From Oceanospirillum maris DSM 6286 (GTDB taxonomy: Bacteria > Pseudomonadota > Gammaproteobacteria > Pseudomonadales > Halomonadaceae): a stretch of DNA of 64,000 bases. Where the stretch lies: contig NZ_AUGW01000013.1 in NCBI RefSeq assembly GCF_000422865.1, positions 62,001 to 126,000 on the forward strand. The letters run 5' to 3'. Both the position numbers and the translations under genes were made by a program. Of the stretch, positions 27,938 through 37,167 are shown piece by piece (the first letter of the stretch is position 1; every line of letters starts with the position of its first letter). Under the pieces are notes generated by a model. It was not told where the DNA came from. It saw nothing but the letters and a program-made list of their open reading frames with translations, and did no database searches.

Positions 27938-28032
27938 GGATAACTCCTTCTTCCCAAGGTGTTTCCTTGGGTTATGATATTCAATGCCTATTATTAGTCT
28001 GGTCAATGCTTATAAATGACCAAGCTAAATCG

Positions 28033-29256
28033 TTAACGACGACCAAGCCAGACGATCGGATCCTGTGGCGCGCCTTTTTCCCGAATCTCAAAATAAAGCC
28101 CCGAGCGGCTTTGACCGCCGCTTCGACCAGCAGTTGCAATACTTTCACCGGCATGAATCCAGTCCCCTGCTTCACGCAATAGCGATTGGTTGTGACCGTA
28201 AAGACTCATATAGCCATTGCCGTGATCCATAATCAAGAGCACGCCATAACCCCGTAGCCAGTCGGCAAACACCACGCGGCCAGAGTGAATCGCCTTAATT
28301 TCATTACCTTCATTGGCGCGGATTACCATGCCGTTGCGTCTTAGTTTGCCTCTAATTTGCTCACTACCAAAGGCATAGGCGACACGGCCTTTAATCGGCC
28401 AAGGTAACTTGCCTCGCATGGATTTAAAGGGGCGTGTATCTTTCGGCATGGGAATATTAACAATAGCTTCTCTGACTTCTTCTAATAGTTTTTCCAGCCG
28501 CGCTCTATCTTGGTTTAAGCTGACAAGCTCCTGTCCTTTACCGGCAATATCTTTATCCAGCTGGGCGACGAGCGTTTCACGTTTGGTTTGTTCGCTGTTG
28601 AGGCGTTTGCGGCGCTCTTCTAGTTTTGTGCGGATGGCGCTTAGGGCGTAGTCTTTTTGCAGCATCTCTTTTTCAACACGATTCAAACTTTTGGCCGTCT
28701 CTAAATATTCGTCGATGTGTCGGCTGCGCTCTTTGTTAATGTAGTCGTAATAGCGGAGCACGCGGGATACTTGATCAGGCTGCTGCTGGTTAAGCAGTAC
28801 TTTGAGATACTCTTGTCGCCCCATGGCATAGGCCGAGCGAATTTGGCGCTCTAGGTAGGTTTTTTGCTGGTTTTGTTTGAGCTTAAGGTCTCGTTTTTCT
28901 GAGCGCAGCTCACCTAACCGCGTTTGTAAACGCTGGCTATTGGCAAGATTGCTACGGATATCTTTGGCGATACTGGAAATGGACTTTTCAGAAGCTTGTA
29001 GCTCTTTGAGTACCTTCGCCTTTGCCCCTTTAACCTGATTAAGCGATTGCTCTAGGGTTTTAATGCGAGAGTTTAACGCTTGAAGTTGCTGTGCTGAGAC
29101 GTCTTTATTCGCTCCCTTGTCCGCGCCATAGCTTTGAAACGATGGCAGCATAAAGACCAATAAACAGATCATCAGATGTAGATGTCGGATGTTACTAAAA
29201 CGGTTTTGAGTCACATTTATATGTAGCACAGACACAGCAGCTCTTTTAATCATCAA
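28033..29256 (-). CDS. envC: Murein hydrolase activator EnvC
   Basis: The protein has 407 residues. A signal-peptide-like segment (LMICLLVFMLPSFQSYGA) is followed by a long coiled coil (residues about 45-250) and a C-terminal LytM domain. The LytM domain is degenerate: SGLYFEIREKG has Tyr where active M23 peptidases have the first His of HxH, as in EnvC. EnvC activates amidases AmiA/AmiB at the septum through FtsEX. The start is uncertain because the long N-terminus before the signal has no clear ribosome binding site. gpmI-envC order is conserved in Gammaproteobacteria. Confidence 0.92.
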   Translation of the reverse strand: MMIKRAAVSVLHINVTQNRFSNIRHLHLMICLLVFMLPSFQSYGADKGANKDVSAQQLQALNSRIKTLEQSLNQVKGAKAKVLKELQASEKSISSIAKDIRSNLANSQRLQTRLGELRSEKRDLKLKQNQQKTYLERQIRSAYAMGRQEYLKVLLNQQQPDQVSRVLRYYDYINKERSRHIDEYLETAKSLNRVEKEMLQKDYALSAIRTKLEERRKRLNSEQTKRETLVAQLDKDIAGKGQELVSLNQDRARLEKLLEEVREAIVNIPMPKDTRPFKSMRGKLPWPIKGRVAYAFGSEQIRGKLRRNGMVIRANEGNEIKAIHSGRVVFADWLRGYGVLLIMDHGNGYMSLYGHNQSLLREAGDWIHAGESIATAGRSGGQSRSGLYFEIREKGAPQDPIVWLGRR

Positions 29257-29275
29257 TGACAGGTTTGTCCTTATA

Positions 29276-29312
29276 ACGAAGAGCCAGATGGGTTATGTAT
29301 TAGGCTCTTCGT
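29276..29312. other. Inverted repeat between envC and gpmI
   Basis: Perfect 10-bp arms ACGAAGAGCC/GGCTCTTCGT around a 17-base spacer. No T-run follows, so it is not a standard terminator; it may be a processing hairpin or protein site in the envC leader. Confidence 0.4.
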
Positions 29313-29408
29313 ACGGCTTTGTTACGTTAAGACGCTGTGCCCGCTGAGTTAAAATAGAGATATTAACGGAGCTAAGGCACCGGCGCTAATGGAGTTAAGA
29401 TGCTGATA

Positions 29409-30971
29409 TTAATGAGAATTTGTTATTTTTTCTCTCTGTATCAAGTTTTGGCCGCTCATCTCTGTGGGCTGTTTTAGTCCCATGATGTTTAACAGGCTTG
29501 GTGCGATATCACAAAGACGACCATTGTCCAAGGTAATGCTTTCTGACCGCTGGTTAACATAAATCAGAGGAACAGGGAATGTTGTATGAGCCGTTTGTGC
29601 CTGTCCAGAGGTCGGGCTAACCATCTGTTCTGCATTACCATGATCCGCTGTAATCAAGCATTCACCACCCACTTCTAACAACGCTTCGGTTACACGTCCT
29701 AGGCAGACATCTAAGGCTTCAATGGCTTTAATGGCGGCATCATATTTACCCGTGTGACCAACCATATCGCCGTTCGCATAGTTGCAAACAATAAGGTCAT
29801 AATCCCCGCTTTTAATCGCATCAACCAGCTTGTCAGTAACTTCTGGAGCGCTCATTTCAGGCTGAAGATCATAGGTGGCAACCTGAGGCGACTGAATCAA
29901 TACACGGGTTTCACCATCGTACTCATTTTCGCGCCCACCGCTAAAGAAGAAGGTGACATGGGCGTATTTTTCCGTCTCGGCAATACGCAGCTGAGTTTTG
30001 CCTTGCTTTGCCATATATTCGCCCAGCGTATTAACCAGCTTGGCCGGTGGATAGGCGGTGGTCGCTGTAATATCGGCGGCGTATTCAGTCAGCATAATAA
30101 AGTCGGCCAGTTGCGGCGTTACTTTACGGTTGAAGCCGTCAAAGTTGGCATTGACAAAGCATCGGGTGATTTCACGGGCGCGGTCAGCACGAAAGTTCAT
30201 AAAGAGTAGCGCATCGCCATCTTCAATTTTAATCGCTTCACCTTCGGGCTGAATGCTGGATGCGGCGACGAACTCATCATTTTCATCACGGGCGTAAGCG
30301 GCCATCAAAGCTTCTTGAGCTGATGTGTAGGTGTGTGCCGCTTTTGCTTGAGTGAGTAAGTCGTAGGCAAGTTCAACACGATCCCAGCGATTATCACGAT
30401 CCATCGCATAGTAGCGACCAATTAAAGAGGCCACAAAACCTACACCCAACTCTTTGAGTAGGGCATCAGTTTTAACAATAGAGTCTTCAGCACTGCGAGG
30501 TGGCATATCGCGGCCATCAAGAAAACCGTGTACGTAGACTTTTTTCGCACCGCGTTGAGCGGCCAGTTTGCAGGCTGCCATAATATGGTCTTCATGACTA
30601 TGAACGCCACCAGGAGACAACAAGCCCATTAAGTGCACGGCTTTACCAGCGGAAACGGCCTTGTCTATCCCATTGACTAAGGCTTCATTCTCGAAAAAAT
30701 CACCATCGGCAATGGACTTAGTGATACGGGTAAACTCTTGATAAACCGTACGCCCAGCACCTAGGTTCATATGGCCCACTTCTGAGTTACCCATCTGGCC
30801 TTCTGGTAAACCAACGGCCATGCCTGAGGTTTCTATCAGAGCGTTAGGATATTGCTGCCACAGCCGATCCCAGACCGGCTTGTTAGCATTAGCAATGGCG
30901 TTACTTTCGGCGATTTCGCTATAACCGAAACCATCAAGAATAATAAGAGCAACAGGCGTACGTTTTGGCAT
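29409..30971 (-). CDS. gpmI: 2,3-bisphosphoglycerate-independent phosphoglycerate mutase
   Basis: The protein has 520 residues. Catalytic Ser63 lies in [17 protein letters not shown]; the metal-binding LILDGFG at the N-terminus and the ADHGNAEQM motif at the C-terminus complete the alkaline-phosphatase-type site. It interconverts 3- and 2-phosphoglycerate using manganese. It is divergent from yibN-grxC-secB, the same arrangement as in Pseudomonas. Confidence 0.96.
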   Translation of the reverse strand: MPKRTPVALIILDGFGYSEIAESNAIANANKPVWDRLWQQYPNALIETSGMAVGLPEGQMGNSEVGHMNLGAGRTVYQEFTRITKSIADGDFFENEALVNGIDKAVSAGKAVHLMGLLSPGGVHSHEDHIMAACKLAAQRGAKKVYVHGFLDGRDMPPRSAEDSIVKTDALLKELGVGFVASLIGRYYAMDRDNRWDRVELAYDLLTQAKAAHTYTSAQEALMAAYARDENDEFVAASSIQPEGEAIKIEDGDALLFMNFRADRAREITRCFVNANFDGFNRKVTPQLADFIMLTEYAADITATTAYPPAKLVNTLGEYMAKQGKTQLRIAETEKYAHVTFFFSGGRENEYDGETRVLIQSPQVATYDLQPEMSAPEVTDKLVDAIKSGDYDLIVCNYANGDMVGHTGKYDAAIKAIEALDVCLGRVTEALLEVGGECLITADHGNAEQMVSPTSGQAQTAHTTFPVPLIYVNQRSESITLDNGRLCDIAPSLLNIMGLKQPTEMSGQNLIQREKITNSH

Positions 30972-31303
30972 GATGTTTTAAGGGTCGCGTTTAAGAGTCA
31001 GAGAATTTAAGCATTAGCGCAAAAGTGTTCAGAACGTCCCTCGGACGCACAAGAGCTGCACATCATACCCCAGATTGCATAGCCCTCCCAAACCCTTTAC
31101 CGGTCAAAAGGTATGAAAAAAGTCTAAAAAGCGAGTGGTTAGGGGCGGTTAAATCCTTGTCAGGTTGTGTATACTTACTGCCCGAAAATGCTAGCGCCAA
31201 ACTGGGCTTTGTTGGCTGACGGGTTCATCTTACATGAGCCTGATGGCGGCGATTTCAGCGTGATCTGCGCGGCAATGATCAATGACAAGGCTTACGAGGA
31301 AAT
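30972..31303. other. Intergenic region between gpmI and yibN (332 bp)
   Basis: Divergent control region. A possible rightward -10 TATACT lies at 31170-31175 without a good -35. A 64-codon frame from 31025 has no ribosome binding site and odd composition, and I do not call it. No RNA gene is recognised. Confidence 0.4.
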
Positions 31304-31723
31304 ATGTTGGAACAGATTATAGAGTTTGCCACGAATAACTGGATGATGGTGGCTACATTTGTGGTGCTGTTGATTCTGTGGCTAGGGTATGAATTTACAA
31401 CGAGCAATAAAGCCGTTAGTTGTCAGCAAGCGACCTTACTGGTTAACCGTGAAAATGGCGTCTTTCTTGATATTCGTGATCGTGGTGATTTCCGCAAGGG
31501 ACATATCGCCGGTGCGGTTAATATCAGCTTGGCGAGTTTGAAAGATCGAGCCGGTGAGATTGAAAAGTATAAAACAAAGCCCGTTATTGTGGTCTGCAAA
31601 ATGGGTAATACAGCCTCTACGGCGGTTAGCGAATTACAGAAACTAGGTTTTGAAAACGCCAGTGTTATGCGCGGTGGCATGAGCAACTGGCATAACGATA
31701 GTCTACCGGTGGTCACTAAATAA
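31304..31723 (+). CDS. yibN: Membrane-anchored rhodanese YibN
   Basis: The protein has 139 residues. An N-terminal helix (WMMVATFVVLLILWLGY) anchors a rhodanese domain with DIRDRGDFRKGHIAGAVNI and the active-site loop CKMGNTAS (Cys98). A sulfurtransferase or redox role at the inner membrane is likely. ATG follows ACGAGGAAAT. First gene of yibN-grxC-secB, conserved in many Gammaproteobacteria; the next start lies 15 bases on. Confidence 0.92.
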   Translation: MLEQIIEFATNNWMMVATFVVLLILWLGYEFTTSNKAVSCQQATLLVNRENGVFLDIRDRGDFRKGHIAGAVNISLASLKDRAGEIEKYKTKPVIVVCKMGNTASTAVSELQKLGFENASVMRGGMSNWHNDSLPVVTK

Positions 31724-31738
31724 ATTGAAGGTGTGCTT

Positions 31739-31993
31739 ATGCAAAAAGTAGTGATTTACAGCAAGTCTTGGTGTCCGTTTTGTGTGCAAGCTAAACGCTT
31801 GCTAGCGTCTAAGAAAATTGACTTTACCGAGATTGATGTTGAGCGTGAGCCTGCCAAGATGCAGGAAATGATAAAAAGCAGTGGCCGTCGCACCGTACCG
31901 CAAGTCTGGGTGGGTGATACCCATATTGGCGGTTGTGACGACCTGTTTGCCGCCGAGAAACAAGGCAAGCTGGATAAACTACTGGCGAGTTAA
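31739..31993 (+). CDS. grxC: Glutaredoxin 3
   Basis: 84 residues from ATG 31739 (GAAGG seven bases upstream; a GTG two codons earlier is possible). Dithiol active site CPFC in SKSWCPFCVQAK; TVPQVWVGDTHIGGCDDL is the glutathione-binding part. Glutathione-dependent reductant for ribonucleotide reductase and other disulfides. Confidence 0.95.
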   Translation: MQKVVIYSKSWCPFCVQAKRLLASKKIDFTEIDVEREPAKMQEMIKSSGRRTVPQVWVGDTHIGGCDDLFAAEKQGKLDKLLAS

Positions 31994-32069
31994 GACCCGC
32001 TGGTGTGATGTCTGTTAGATGTTTTTGTTAGATATTAAAGCGTCGACATTGTTAACTTAAGGAAGCCCC

Positions 32070-32522
32070 ATGAGCGAAGAACAGAACCAACCACAATTTG
32101 TACTGCAACGTATTTACCTGAAAGACTTGTCATTTGAGTCGCCAAGCTCTCCGACAACTTTTCAGCAAGATTGGGCGCCCAAAGTTCAGTTTGATCTGAA
32201 CAGTAACAGTCAGCAAGTGGGCGAAAATCTATATGAAGTGGTTGTTGCGTTAACCGTAACCGTAACCAACGATGAAAAGACAGCTTTCTTGGTTGAAATT
32301 CAGCAAGCGGGCCTGTTCTTTATTCAAGGTTTGGATGATGCTCAACTGCATCACACACTGGGCGCTTTCTGCCCGAATGTCTTGTTCCCTTATGCCCGTG
32401 AAGCGGTGGACAGCATTGTTACTCGTGGTAGTTTCCCTGCCCTGATGCTGGCCCCTGTAAACTTTGATGCGCTTTATGCCGACGCTGTTCAGCGTCAGCA
32501 AGAGCAAGCTGGTAACGCTTAA
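32070..32522 (+). CDS. secB: Protein-export chaperone SecB
   Basis: The protein has 150 residues. [16 protein letters not shown] and the [19 protein letters not shown] segment are SecB hallmarks, and the tail is [12 protein letters not shown]. It keeps precursor proteins unfolded and hands them to SecA. The ATG is preceded by TTAAGGAAGCCCC. Its position after grxC matches Pseudomonas and E. coli. Confidence 0.97.
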   Translation: MSEEQNQPQFVLQRIYLKDLSFESPSSPTTFQQDWAPKVQFDLNSNSQQVGENLYEVVVALTVTVTNDEKTAFLVEIQQAGLFFIQGLDDAQLHHTLGAFCPNVLFPYAREAVDSIVTRGSFPALMLAPVNFDALYADAVQRQQEQAGNA

Positions 32523-32527
32523 TCTGA

Positions 32528-33253
32528 ATGGCCACACCACGCATCTATAGCGCCCAACCCTTAACACTTGGTCAGTTGATTCAGCTTGATGCTGCTGCAG
32601 CTCGCCATGTTGGGTTGGTACTACGCATGAAGGCTGGACAGCCGCTAACACTCTTTAACGGAGATGGCGGCTGTTTTTCTGCCACGATTAAAGAATCCAG
32701 TAAGCGATCGGTTACTGTTTCGATTGATACTTTTCACCCAGATGAAAAAGAGTCGCCTTTAAAGGTGCACTTGGCGCAGTCTATTTCTAAAGGTGATCGT
32801 ATGGAATATGCGATTCAGAAAGCCACCGAGCTGGGAATTACAGAAATAACCCCCATCTATACCGAACACGGTGATGTACGTTTAAAAGGTGATCGCGCAG
32901 GGAAGAAACAGCAGCACTGGCAGCAGGTGGCCATTAGCGCCTGCGAGCAGTGTCAGCGTAATCGAGTGCCGGTGGTGCATCCTGCGGTTTCATTGCAGGA
33001 ATGGCTTGAAGAGGTTCAGGCCGATTTAAAACTGGTGTTGCACCATCGAACCGAGCGCCAACTTAGCGGATACGATAAACCTGAGCGCGTCGCGCTGTTG
33101 ATTGGCCCAGAAGGTGGCTTGTCGGCCAGCGAGATTGAGCAGGCTCAGCAGCAGGATTTTAAGCCGTTAGCCCTTGGGCCGCGTGTATTGCGTACTGAAA
33201 CAGCACCCGTGGTGGCACTCAGTGTGCTGCAATATAACTGGGGTGACTTCTAA
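32528..33253 (+). CDS. rsmE: 16S rRNA m3U1498 methyltransferase
   Basis: The protein has 241 residues. The N-terminal PUA-like part contains HVGLVLRMKAGQPLTLFNGDGG; the C-terminal SPOUT knot includes LIGPEGGLSASEIEQA and LGPRVLRTETA. It methylates U1498 of 16S rRNA. It starts five bases after secB and precedes gshB, as in Pseudomonas-type genomes. Confidence 0.95.
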   Translation: MATPRIYSAQPLTLGQLIQLDAAAARHVGLVLRMKAGQPLTLFNGDGGCFSATIKESSKRSVTVSIDTFHPDEKESPLKVHLAQSISKGDRMEYAIQKATELGITEITPIYTEHGDVRLKGDRAGKKQQHWQQVAISACEQCQRNRVPVVHPAVSLQEWLEEVQADLKLVLHHRTERQLSGYDKPERVALLIGPEGGLSASEIEQAQQQDFKPLALGPRVLRTETAPVVALSVLQYNWGDF

Positions 33254-33344
33254 ATCTAAGAATTTAGCCCATGATTTAACCCTCTAATCGGGTCATACAT
33301 TTTTCAACGATGATAATGGTTTTAGACATCGGGAGCATGCGGAT

Positions 33345-34298
33345 ATGAGTATCAAACTAGGTGTGGTTATGGATCCTATTGAGGGGATCACCTACAAAAA
33401 AGACACTACACTGGCGATGTTGTGGGCCGCTCAAGATCGAGGCTGGGAACTGTACTATATGCAGCAGCACGACCTTTACCTACAGCAGGGCAAAGCGATG
33501 GCCGTGATGCAACCGCTAACCGTATTCCGTGATTCAGAGCATTGGTTTGAGTTGGGTGAGGCACAGAATCTCAGCATGACTGAACTTGATACTGTGCTGA
33601 TGCGTAAAGATCCTCCTTTTGATACCGAATTTTTGAATGCAACCTTTCTGCTGGAACAAGCCGAGCGTGAAGGTGTATTAGTGGTTAACAAACCGCAAAG
33701 CTTACGGGACTGCAACGAGAAACTCTTCGCTCAGCAGTTTCCTGAATGCTGCCCACCAACGGTGGTTAGCCGCCGGGAAGATATTCTGCGAAGCTTCCAT
33801 AAAGAACACGGCGATGTCATCTTTAAACCGCTAGATGGTATGGGCGGTACAGGCATCTTCCGGGTTAAAGATGACGGTCTTAATATTGGCGCGATCTTGG
33901 AAACCTTGACTGAGATGGGTTCCCGTCAAATTATGGCGCAGAAATATCTGCCAGAAATTGTTGACGGTGATACCCGTATCCTGATGGTGGATGGTAAACC
34001 CGTGCCCTATGGCTTGGCACGTATTCCTGCACAGGGTGAAGTTCGTGGTAACTTGGCCGCCGGTGGATCAGGGGTTGGTCGTCCGCTAACGGATCGTGAT
34101 TACTGGTTGTGTGAACAAGTGGCTCCCGTGGTTAAAGAGAAAGGCCTGCTGTTTGTGGGTCTTGATGTCATTGGCGGCTATATGACAGAGCTTAATGTCA
34201 CCAGCCCAACCTGTGTACGGGAGCTGAACGATCAGTTTGGTCTTGATATCGCCGGTGACCTAATGGCGGTGATTGCTGATAAATTGGCGCAGCGTTAA
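33345..34298 (+). CDS. gshB: Glutathione synthetase
   Basis: The protein has 317 residues. ATP-grasp enzyme with LMRKDPPFD, FKPLDGMGGTGIFRV and the C-terminal ELNVTSPTCVRELN motif. It joins gamma-glutamylcysteine and glycine. It is followed by a hairpin over its stop codon and then tonB. Confidence 0.97.
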   Translation: MSIKLGVVMDPIEGITYKKDTTLAMLWAAQDRGWELYYMQQHDLYLQQGKAMAVMQPLTVFRDSEHWFELGEAQNLSMTELDTVLMRKDPPFDTEFLNATFLLEQAEREGVLVVNKPQSLRDCNEKLFAQQFPECCPPTVVSRREDILRSFHKEHGDVIFKPLDGMGGTGIFRVKDDGLNIGAILETLTEMGSRQIMAQKYLPEIVDGDTRILMVDGKPVPYGLARIPAQGEVRGNLAAGGSGVGRPLTDRDYWLCEQVAPVVKEKGLLFVGLDVIGGYMTELNVTSPTCVRELNDQFGLDIAGDLMAVIADKLAQR

Positions 34299-34309
34299 GT
34301 GCGCCAATT
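34282..34309 (+). terminator. Hairpin over the gshB stop codon
   Basis: Perfect 10-bp stem AATTGGCGCA/TGCGCCAATT with an 8-base loop; only a weak T-rich stretch follows. Possibly a partial terminator or mRNA stabiliser before tonB. Confidence 0.4.
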
Positions 34310-34342
34310 ATTAGGTTTATTCGATTAAGGCATGGGTCGGTG

Positions 34343-35305
34343 ATGCAAGACATACAGAAATCTGCACTGCCGCCTATTATCCATCCCGACAGTCAGGTGC
34401 GGTCGATAGACCGTATCGCTTTCACTCTGCTAATGGCTGTTGCGGTGCATTTTTTAATCTGGGCCGGTTTAGATGCTCACCCTCAGGAAGAGAAGCCTAA
34501 GCTTTCCAGCGCCTTGTTTGTTACCTTGACGAAGGCCGCGCCCAAGCCGATTGATACGCCGGTGAAGCATCTTGCTGAACAGGATCAACAGGCCAGTGGA
34601 TTAGGGGATACTGAGCGCGAACCTCAAACGGCCAAAAAAACAGCATCTGATGCACCGAATGTCGAAAAAAATAAGTTCGAAGAGATCGGATTAGAAAGAA
34701 CTCCGTTAGAGAAAAAAAAAGCTGAATCCGTTACGGTAACAGAACCGCCGCCCCCTCAGCCGAAAGAGAAAACAATAGCGCCTAGCGTTGTTGAGAAAAA
34801 AGCCGATAACGCTGCTAAAGAAATAGCGGAACCACCAGTGATCAATACCTATATTGATGCACAGGCGTTACTGGCCCGCAGTCTTGAAATGGCGCGTTTA
34901 GAAGCAGAGCAACAAGCGCTAACAGAACAGTATGCCAAACGGCCTAGGGTACGCACGATATCAACCCTAACCGCCAAGGCCTCAGACGATGCTTTTTACC
35001 TACGCCAATGGCAGGAGAAGATCGAACGCGTCGGCAACTTGAATTATCCTGAACGTATCCGTAGAGAGAATCTGACGGGTCGCCTACGGGTTCTTGTGGC
35101 ATTAAACCCAGATGGCAGTGTCAAAGAGGCACAAATACTAAAATCCTCCGGTCATCCGGTATTGGATCAAGCCGCATTGGATATTGTGCGTTTAGCCGCA
35201 CCTTTTGCTCCTTTTCCACGCTCCATGCGAGAGCGCACCGACATTCTTGAAATTATCCGCACTTGGCAGTTCGGGAATGGCAATTTATTTGGCGAATCGG
35301 GTTAG
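34343..35305 (+). CDS. tonB: TonB-family energy transducer
   Basis: 320 residues from ATG 34343 (a GTG one codon earlier is in frame). One N-terminal helix (IAFTLLMAVAVHFLIWAGL), a Pro/Lys/Glu-rich periplasm-spanning region (residues about 45-170) and a TonB C-terminal domain with NYPERIRRENLTGRLRVLVALNPDGSV. It lies between gshB and yqgE, the position of the TonB3-type gene of Pseudomonas. No exbBD is next to it, so partner proteins and cargo are unknown. Confidence 0.88.
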   Translation: MQDIQKSALPPIIHPDSQVRSIDRIAFTLLMAVAVHFLIWAGLDAHPQEEKPKLSSALFVTLTKAAPKPIDTPVKHLAEQDQQASGLGDTEREPQTAKKTASDAPNVEKNKFEEIGLERTPLEKKKAESVTVTEPPPPQPKEKTIAPSVVEKKADNAAKEIAEPPVINTYIDAQALLARSLEMARLEAEQQALTEQYAKRPRVRTISTLTAKASDDAFYLRQWQEKIERVGNLNYPERIRRENLTGRLRVLVALNPDGSVKEAQILKSSGHPVLDQAALDIVRLAAPFAPFPRSMRERTDILEIIRTWQFGNGNLFGESG

Positions 35306-35336
35306 ATTCCGATTGGCATCAAACAAAGGTTAAGTA

Positions 35337-35921
35337 ATGAGTCAATTTCAAAGTTTGCGTAACCATTTTCTAATTGCGATGCCCCATCTTGAAGATACTC
35401 ATTTTTCCGGCACCGTGACGTATATTTGCGAGCACAATAAAGAAGGTGCTCTGGGTATTGTGATTAATAAAACCTTGGCTCAGTTGCCAGTATCAGAGCT
35501 ATTTGCCCAGCTAGAGCTGCCTAACCCTAATAGTGGCCTATCAGAATCTGAAGAAATTGTACCGGCTATTTTTGAAGGCGGCCCTGTACATCACGAACGT
35601 GGTTTTATTATCCATACCGGTGGCTCAGAAAAATGGGAGTCCAGTATGCAAGTCTCTGATGAACTGGCGCTGACCACTTCTGTGGATATTCTGGATGCTA
35701 TTGCCAACCTTCAAGGGCCAAAGCAGTTTTTGATCGCCCTTGGCTGTGCTGGTTGGGAAGGCGGGCAGCTTGAACGTGAGCTGCAGGAGAATGCTTGGCT
35801 AACCTGCCCTGCAACCTTACCTGTGCTTTTCGAGGCAGAACCGGAACAAAAGCTTCAGGCTGCTGCAGGCTTGTTAGGCGTTGATATTAATTTAATCAGT
35901 AGTCAGGCAGGTCATGCTTAA
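35337..35921 (+). CDS. yqgE: YqgE/AlgH family protein
   Basis: The protein has 194 residues. FLIAMPHLEDTHFSGTVTYICEHN and GALGIVINK are the UPF0301 signature; GGPVHHERGFIIH and ALGCAGWEGGQLERE follow. Molecular function is unknown; called AlgH in Pseudomonas, where it was linked to alginate regulation. The stop overlaps the yqgF start by one base. Confidence 0.93.
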   Translation: MSQFQSLRNHFLIAMPHLEDTHFSGTVTYICEHNKEGALGIVINKTLAQLPVSELFAQLELPNPNSGLSESEEIVPAIFEGGPVHHERGFIIHTGGSEKWESSMQVSDELALTTSVDILDAIANLQGPKQFLIALGCAGWEGGQLERELQENAWLTCPATLPVLFEAEPEQKLQAAAGLLGVDINLISSQAGHA

Positions 35922-36373
35922 TGGCTGAGATGCGAACGCGTAAGACAACTATTGGTGAACGCACTCTGCTCGCTTTTGATTTTGGCACAACTCGAATCGG
36001 TGTGGCCGTAGGGCAAGAACTGCTTGGTACAGCCTCTGCGTTAACGCCGTTGCCCGCCCGTGATGGTATACCGAATCAGGAAGCGTTAAAGAAGCTGATT
36101 GATGAATGGCAGCCGGATCTCTTTATTGTTGGTTTGCCTATTAATATGGATGGCACCGAAAGTGAAATGAGTCGCCGCGCCCGCAAGTTTGGTAATCGTC
36201 TGTACGGCCACTACGGCAAGCCTTGGTTTGGTGTTGATGAACGAGGCACAACTAAACAGGCGAAAAGCATCGCTAAAGATTTAGGTCATCGGGGCAGCTA
36301 TAAGGATAATCCGGTGGATGGCATCGCCGCTCAGCTAATTTTAGAGGCTTGGTTTGCTGATCCTCAAGGATAA
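35921..36373 (+). CDS. yqgF: Putative Holliday junction resolvase-like / pre-16S rRNA nuclease YqgF
   Basis: The protein has 150 residues. The RNase H-like fold begins with LLAFDFGTTRIGVAVG (first catalytic Asp), then FIVGLPINMDGTESEMS and the DERGTTKQAK and D-GIAAQLILE segments. In E. coli YqgF matures the 5' end of 16S rRNA; it is also named RuvX. Translationally coupled to yqgE. Confidence 0.94.
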   Translation: MAEMRTRKTTIGERTLLAFDFGTTRIGVAVGQELLGTASALTPLPARDGIPNQEALKKLIDEWQPDLFIVGLPINMDGTESEMSRRARKFGNRLYGHYGKPWFGVDERGTTKQAKSIAKDLGHRGSYKDNPVDGIAAQLILEAWFADPQG

Positions 36374-36482
36374 ATCTTGCGATTATGGTAAATTGCGCTT
36401 TAAATCTGCGGTCATCGTTAGTTAACGGTTGTTCAGGGCCGCTTAACTGCCAACATGATTTTGTAGGATCAGGGATCGCCCC

Positions 36483-37025
36483 ATGACTGATAACCAACGT
36501 TTAGTGATTCGCTCGAATAAAGACCTGCCAGAGGTTGAGCCGCTACTGGAACAGATGACCGATGCATTACATCAACGTATTCGGCTGCTAGGGTTGGATA
36601 ATATTGCTCTTGTGGGCATTCATTCTGGCGGTGTATGGATCGCCGAGCAACTGCATGACCGCTTAGGCCTTATTGAGCCAATGGGCACATTGGATATCTC
36701 TTTTTATCGGGATGATTACACCCGTGTTGGTCTAAACCCCAGTGTAAAACCTTCCAACTTGCCATTTGCCACTGAATCTCGTCATATCGTACTGGTTGAT
36801 GATGTCATTATGAGTGGACGGACGATACGGGCTGCTCTGAATGAATTGTTCGATTATGGCCGCCCAGATTCCGTCACGCTTGTTACCTTGTTAGATCTGC
36901 CAGGACGAGAACTCCCTGTGCAGCCTGATATTACAGGCCAAAAAATTCAGCTACCAGAAGGGGCGCGGATCAAACTTAGCCCCGACCCTTTAGCGCTGAC
37001 GTTATTAGAGCCTGCTGACGCTTAA
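36483..37025 (+). CDS. pyrR: Bifunctional pyr operon regulator / uracil phosphoribosyltransferase PyrR
   Basis: The protein has 180 residues. The PRPP-binding motif is VLVDDVIMSGRTIRAAL, with the upstream GIHSGGVWIAEQL. In Bacillus PyrR binds pyr leader RNA; in Pseudomonas-type genomes it sits upstream of pyrB-pyrC' and its regulatory mode is less clear. A perfect terminator hairpin lies between this gene and pyrB, which may be relevant to control. ATG follows GATCAGGGATCGCCCC. Confidence 0.93.
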   Translation: MTDNQRLVIRSNKDLPEVEPLLEQMTDALHQRIRLLGLDNIALVGIHSGGVWIAEQLHDRLGLIEPMGTLDISFYRDDYTRVGLNPSVKPSNLPFATESRHIVLVDDVIMSGRTIRAALNELFDYGRPDSVTLVTLLDLPGRELPVQPDITGQKIQLPEGARIKLSPDPLALTLLEPADA

Positions 37026-37033
37026 TTTTTATC

Positions 37034-37063
37034 AAAAACGGCAGTGGCCTCACTGCCGTTTTT
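37034..37063 (+). terminator. Intrinsic terminator or attenuator between pyrR and pyrB
   Basis: A perfect 13-bp stem (37034-37046 with 37051-37063) with a 4-base loop, ending in TTTTT. It stands 8 bases after the pyrR stop and 104 bases before pyrB. No PyrR-loop consensus or competing antiterminator is obvious. Confidence 0.75.
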
Positions 37064-37167
37064 CTACGTCTGCAGATTGTAGAATCCTAGTGTCTTTTGT
37101 CGTTTCTAAACGCCAAGCACACGCAATGGTCTAAACACACGCTGTTTGATACTGGTGAGAACAACCG

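Noticed and set aside
31025..31219. 64-codon frame between gpmI and yibN
   Set aside because: No ribosome binding site, no recognisable pattern, and lies in the divergent control region.
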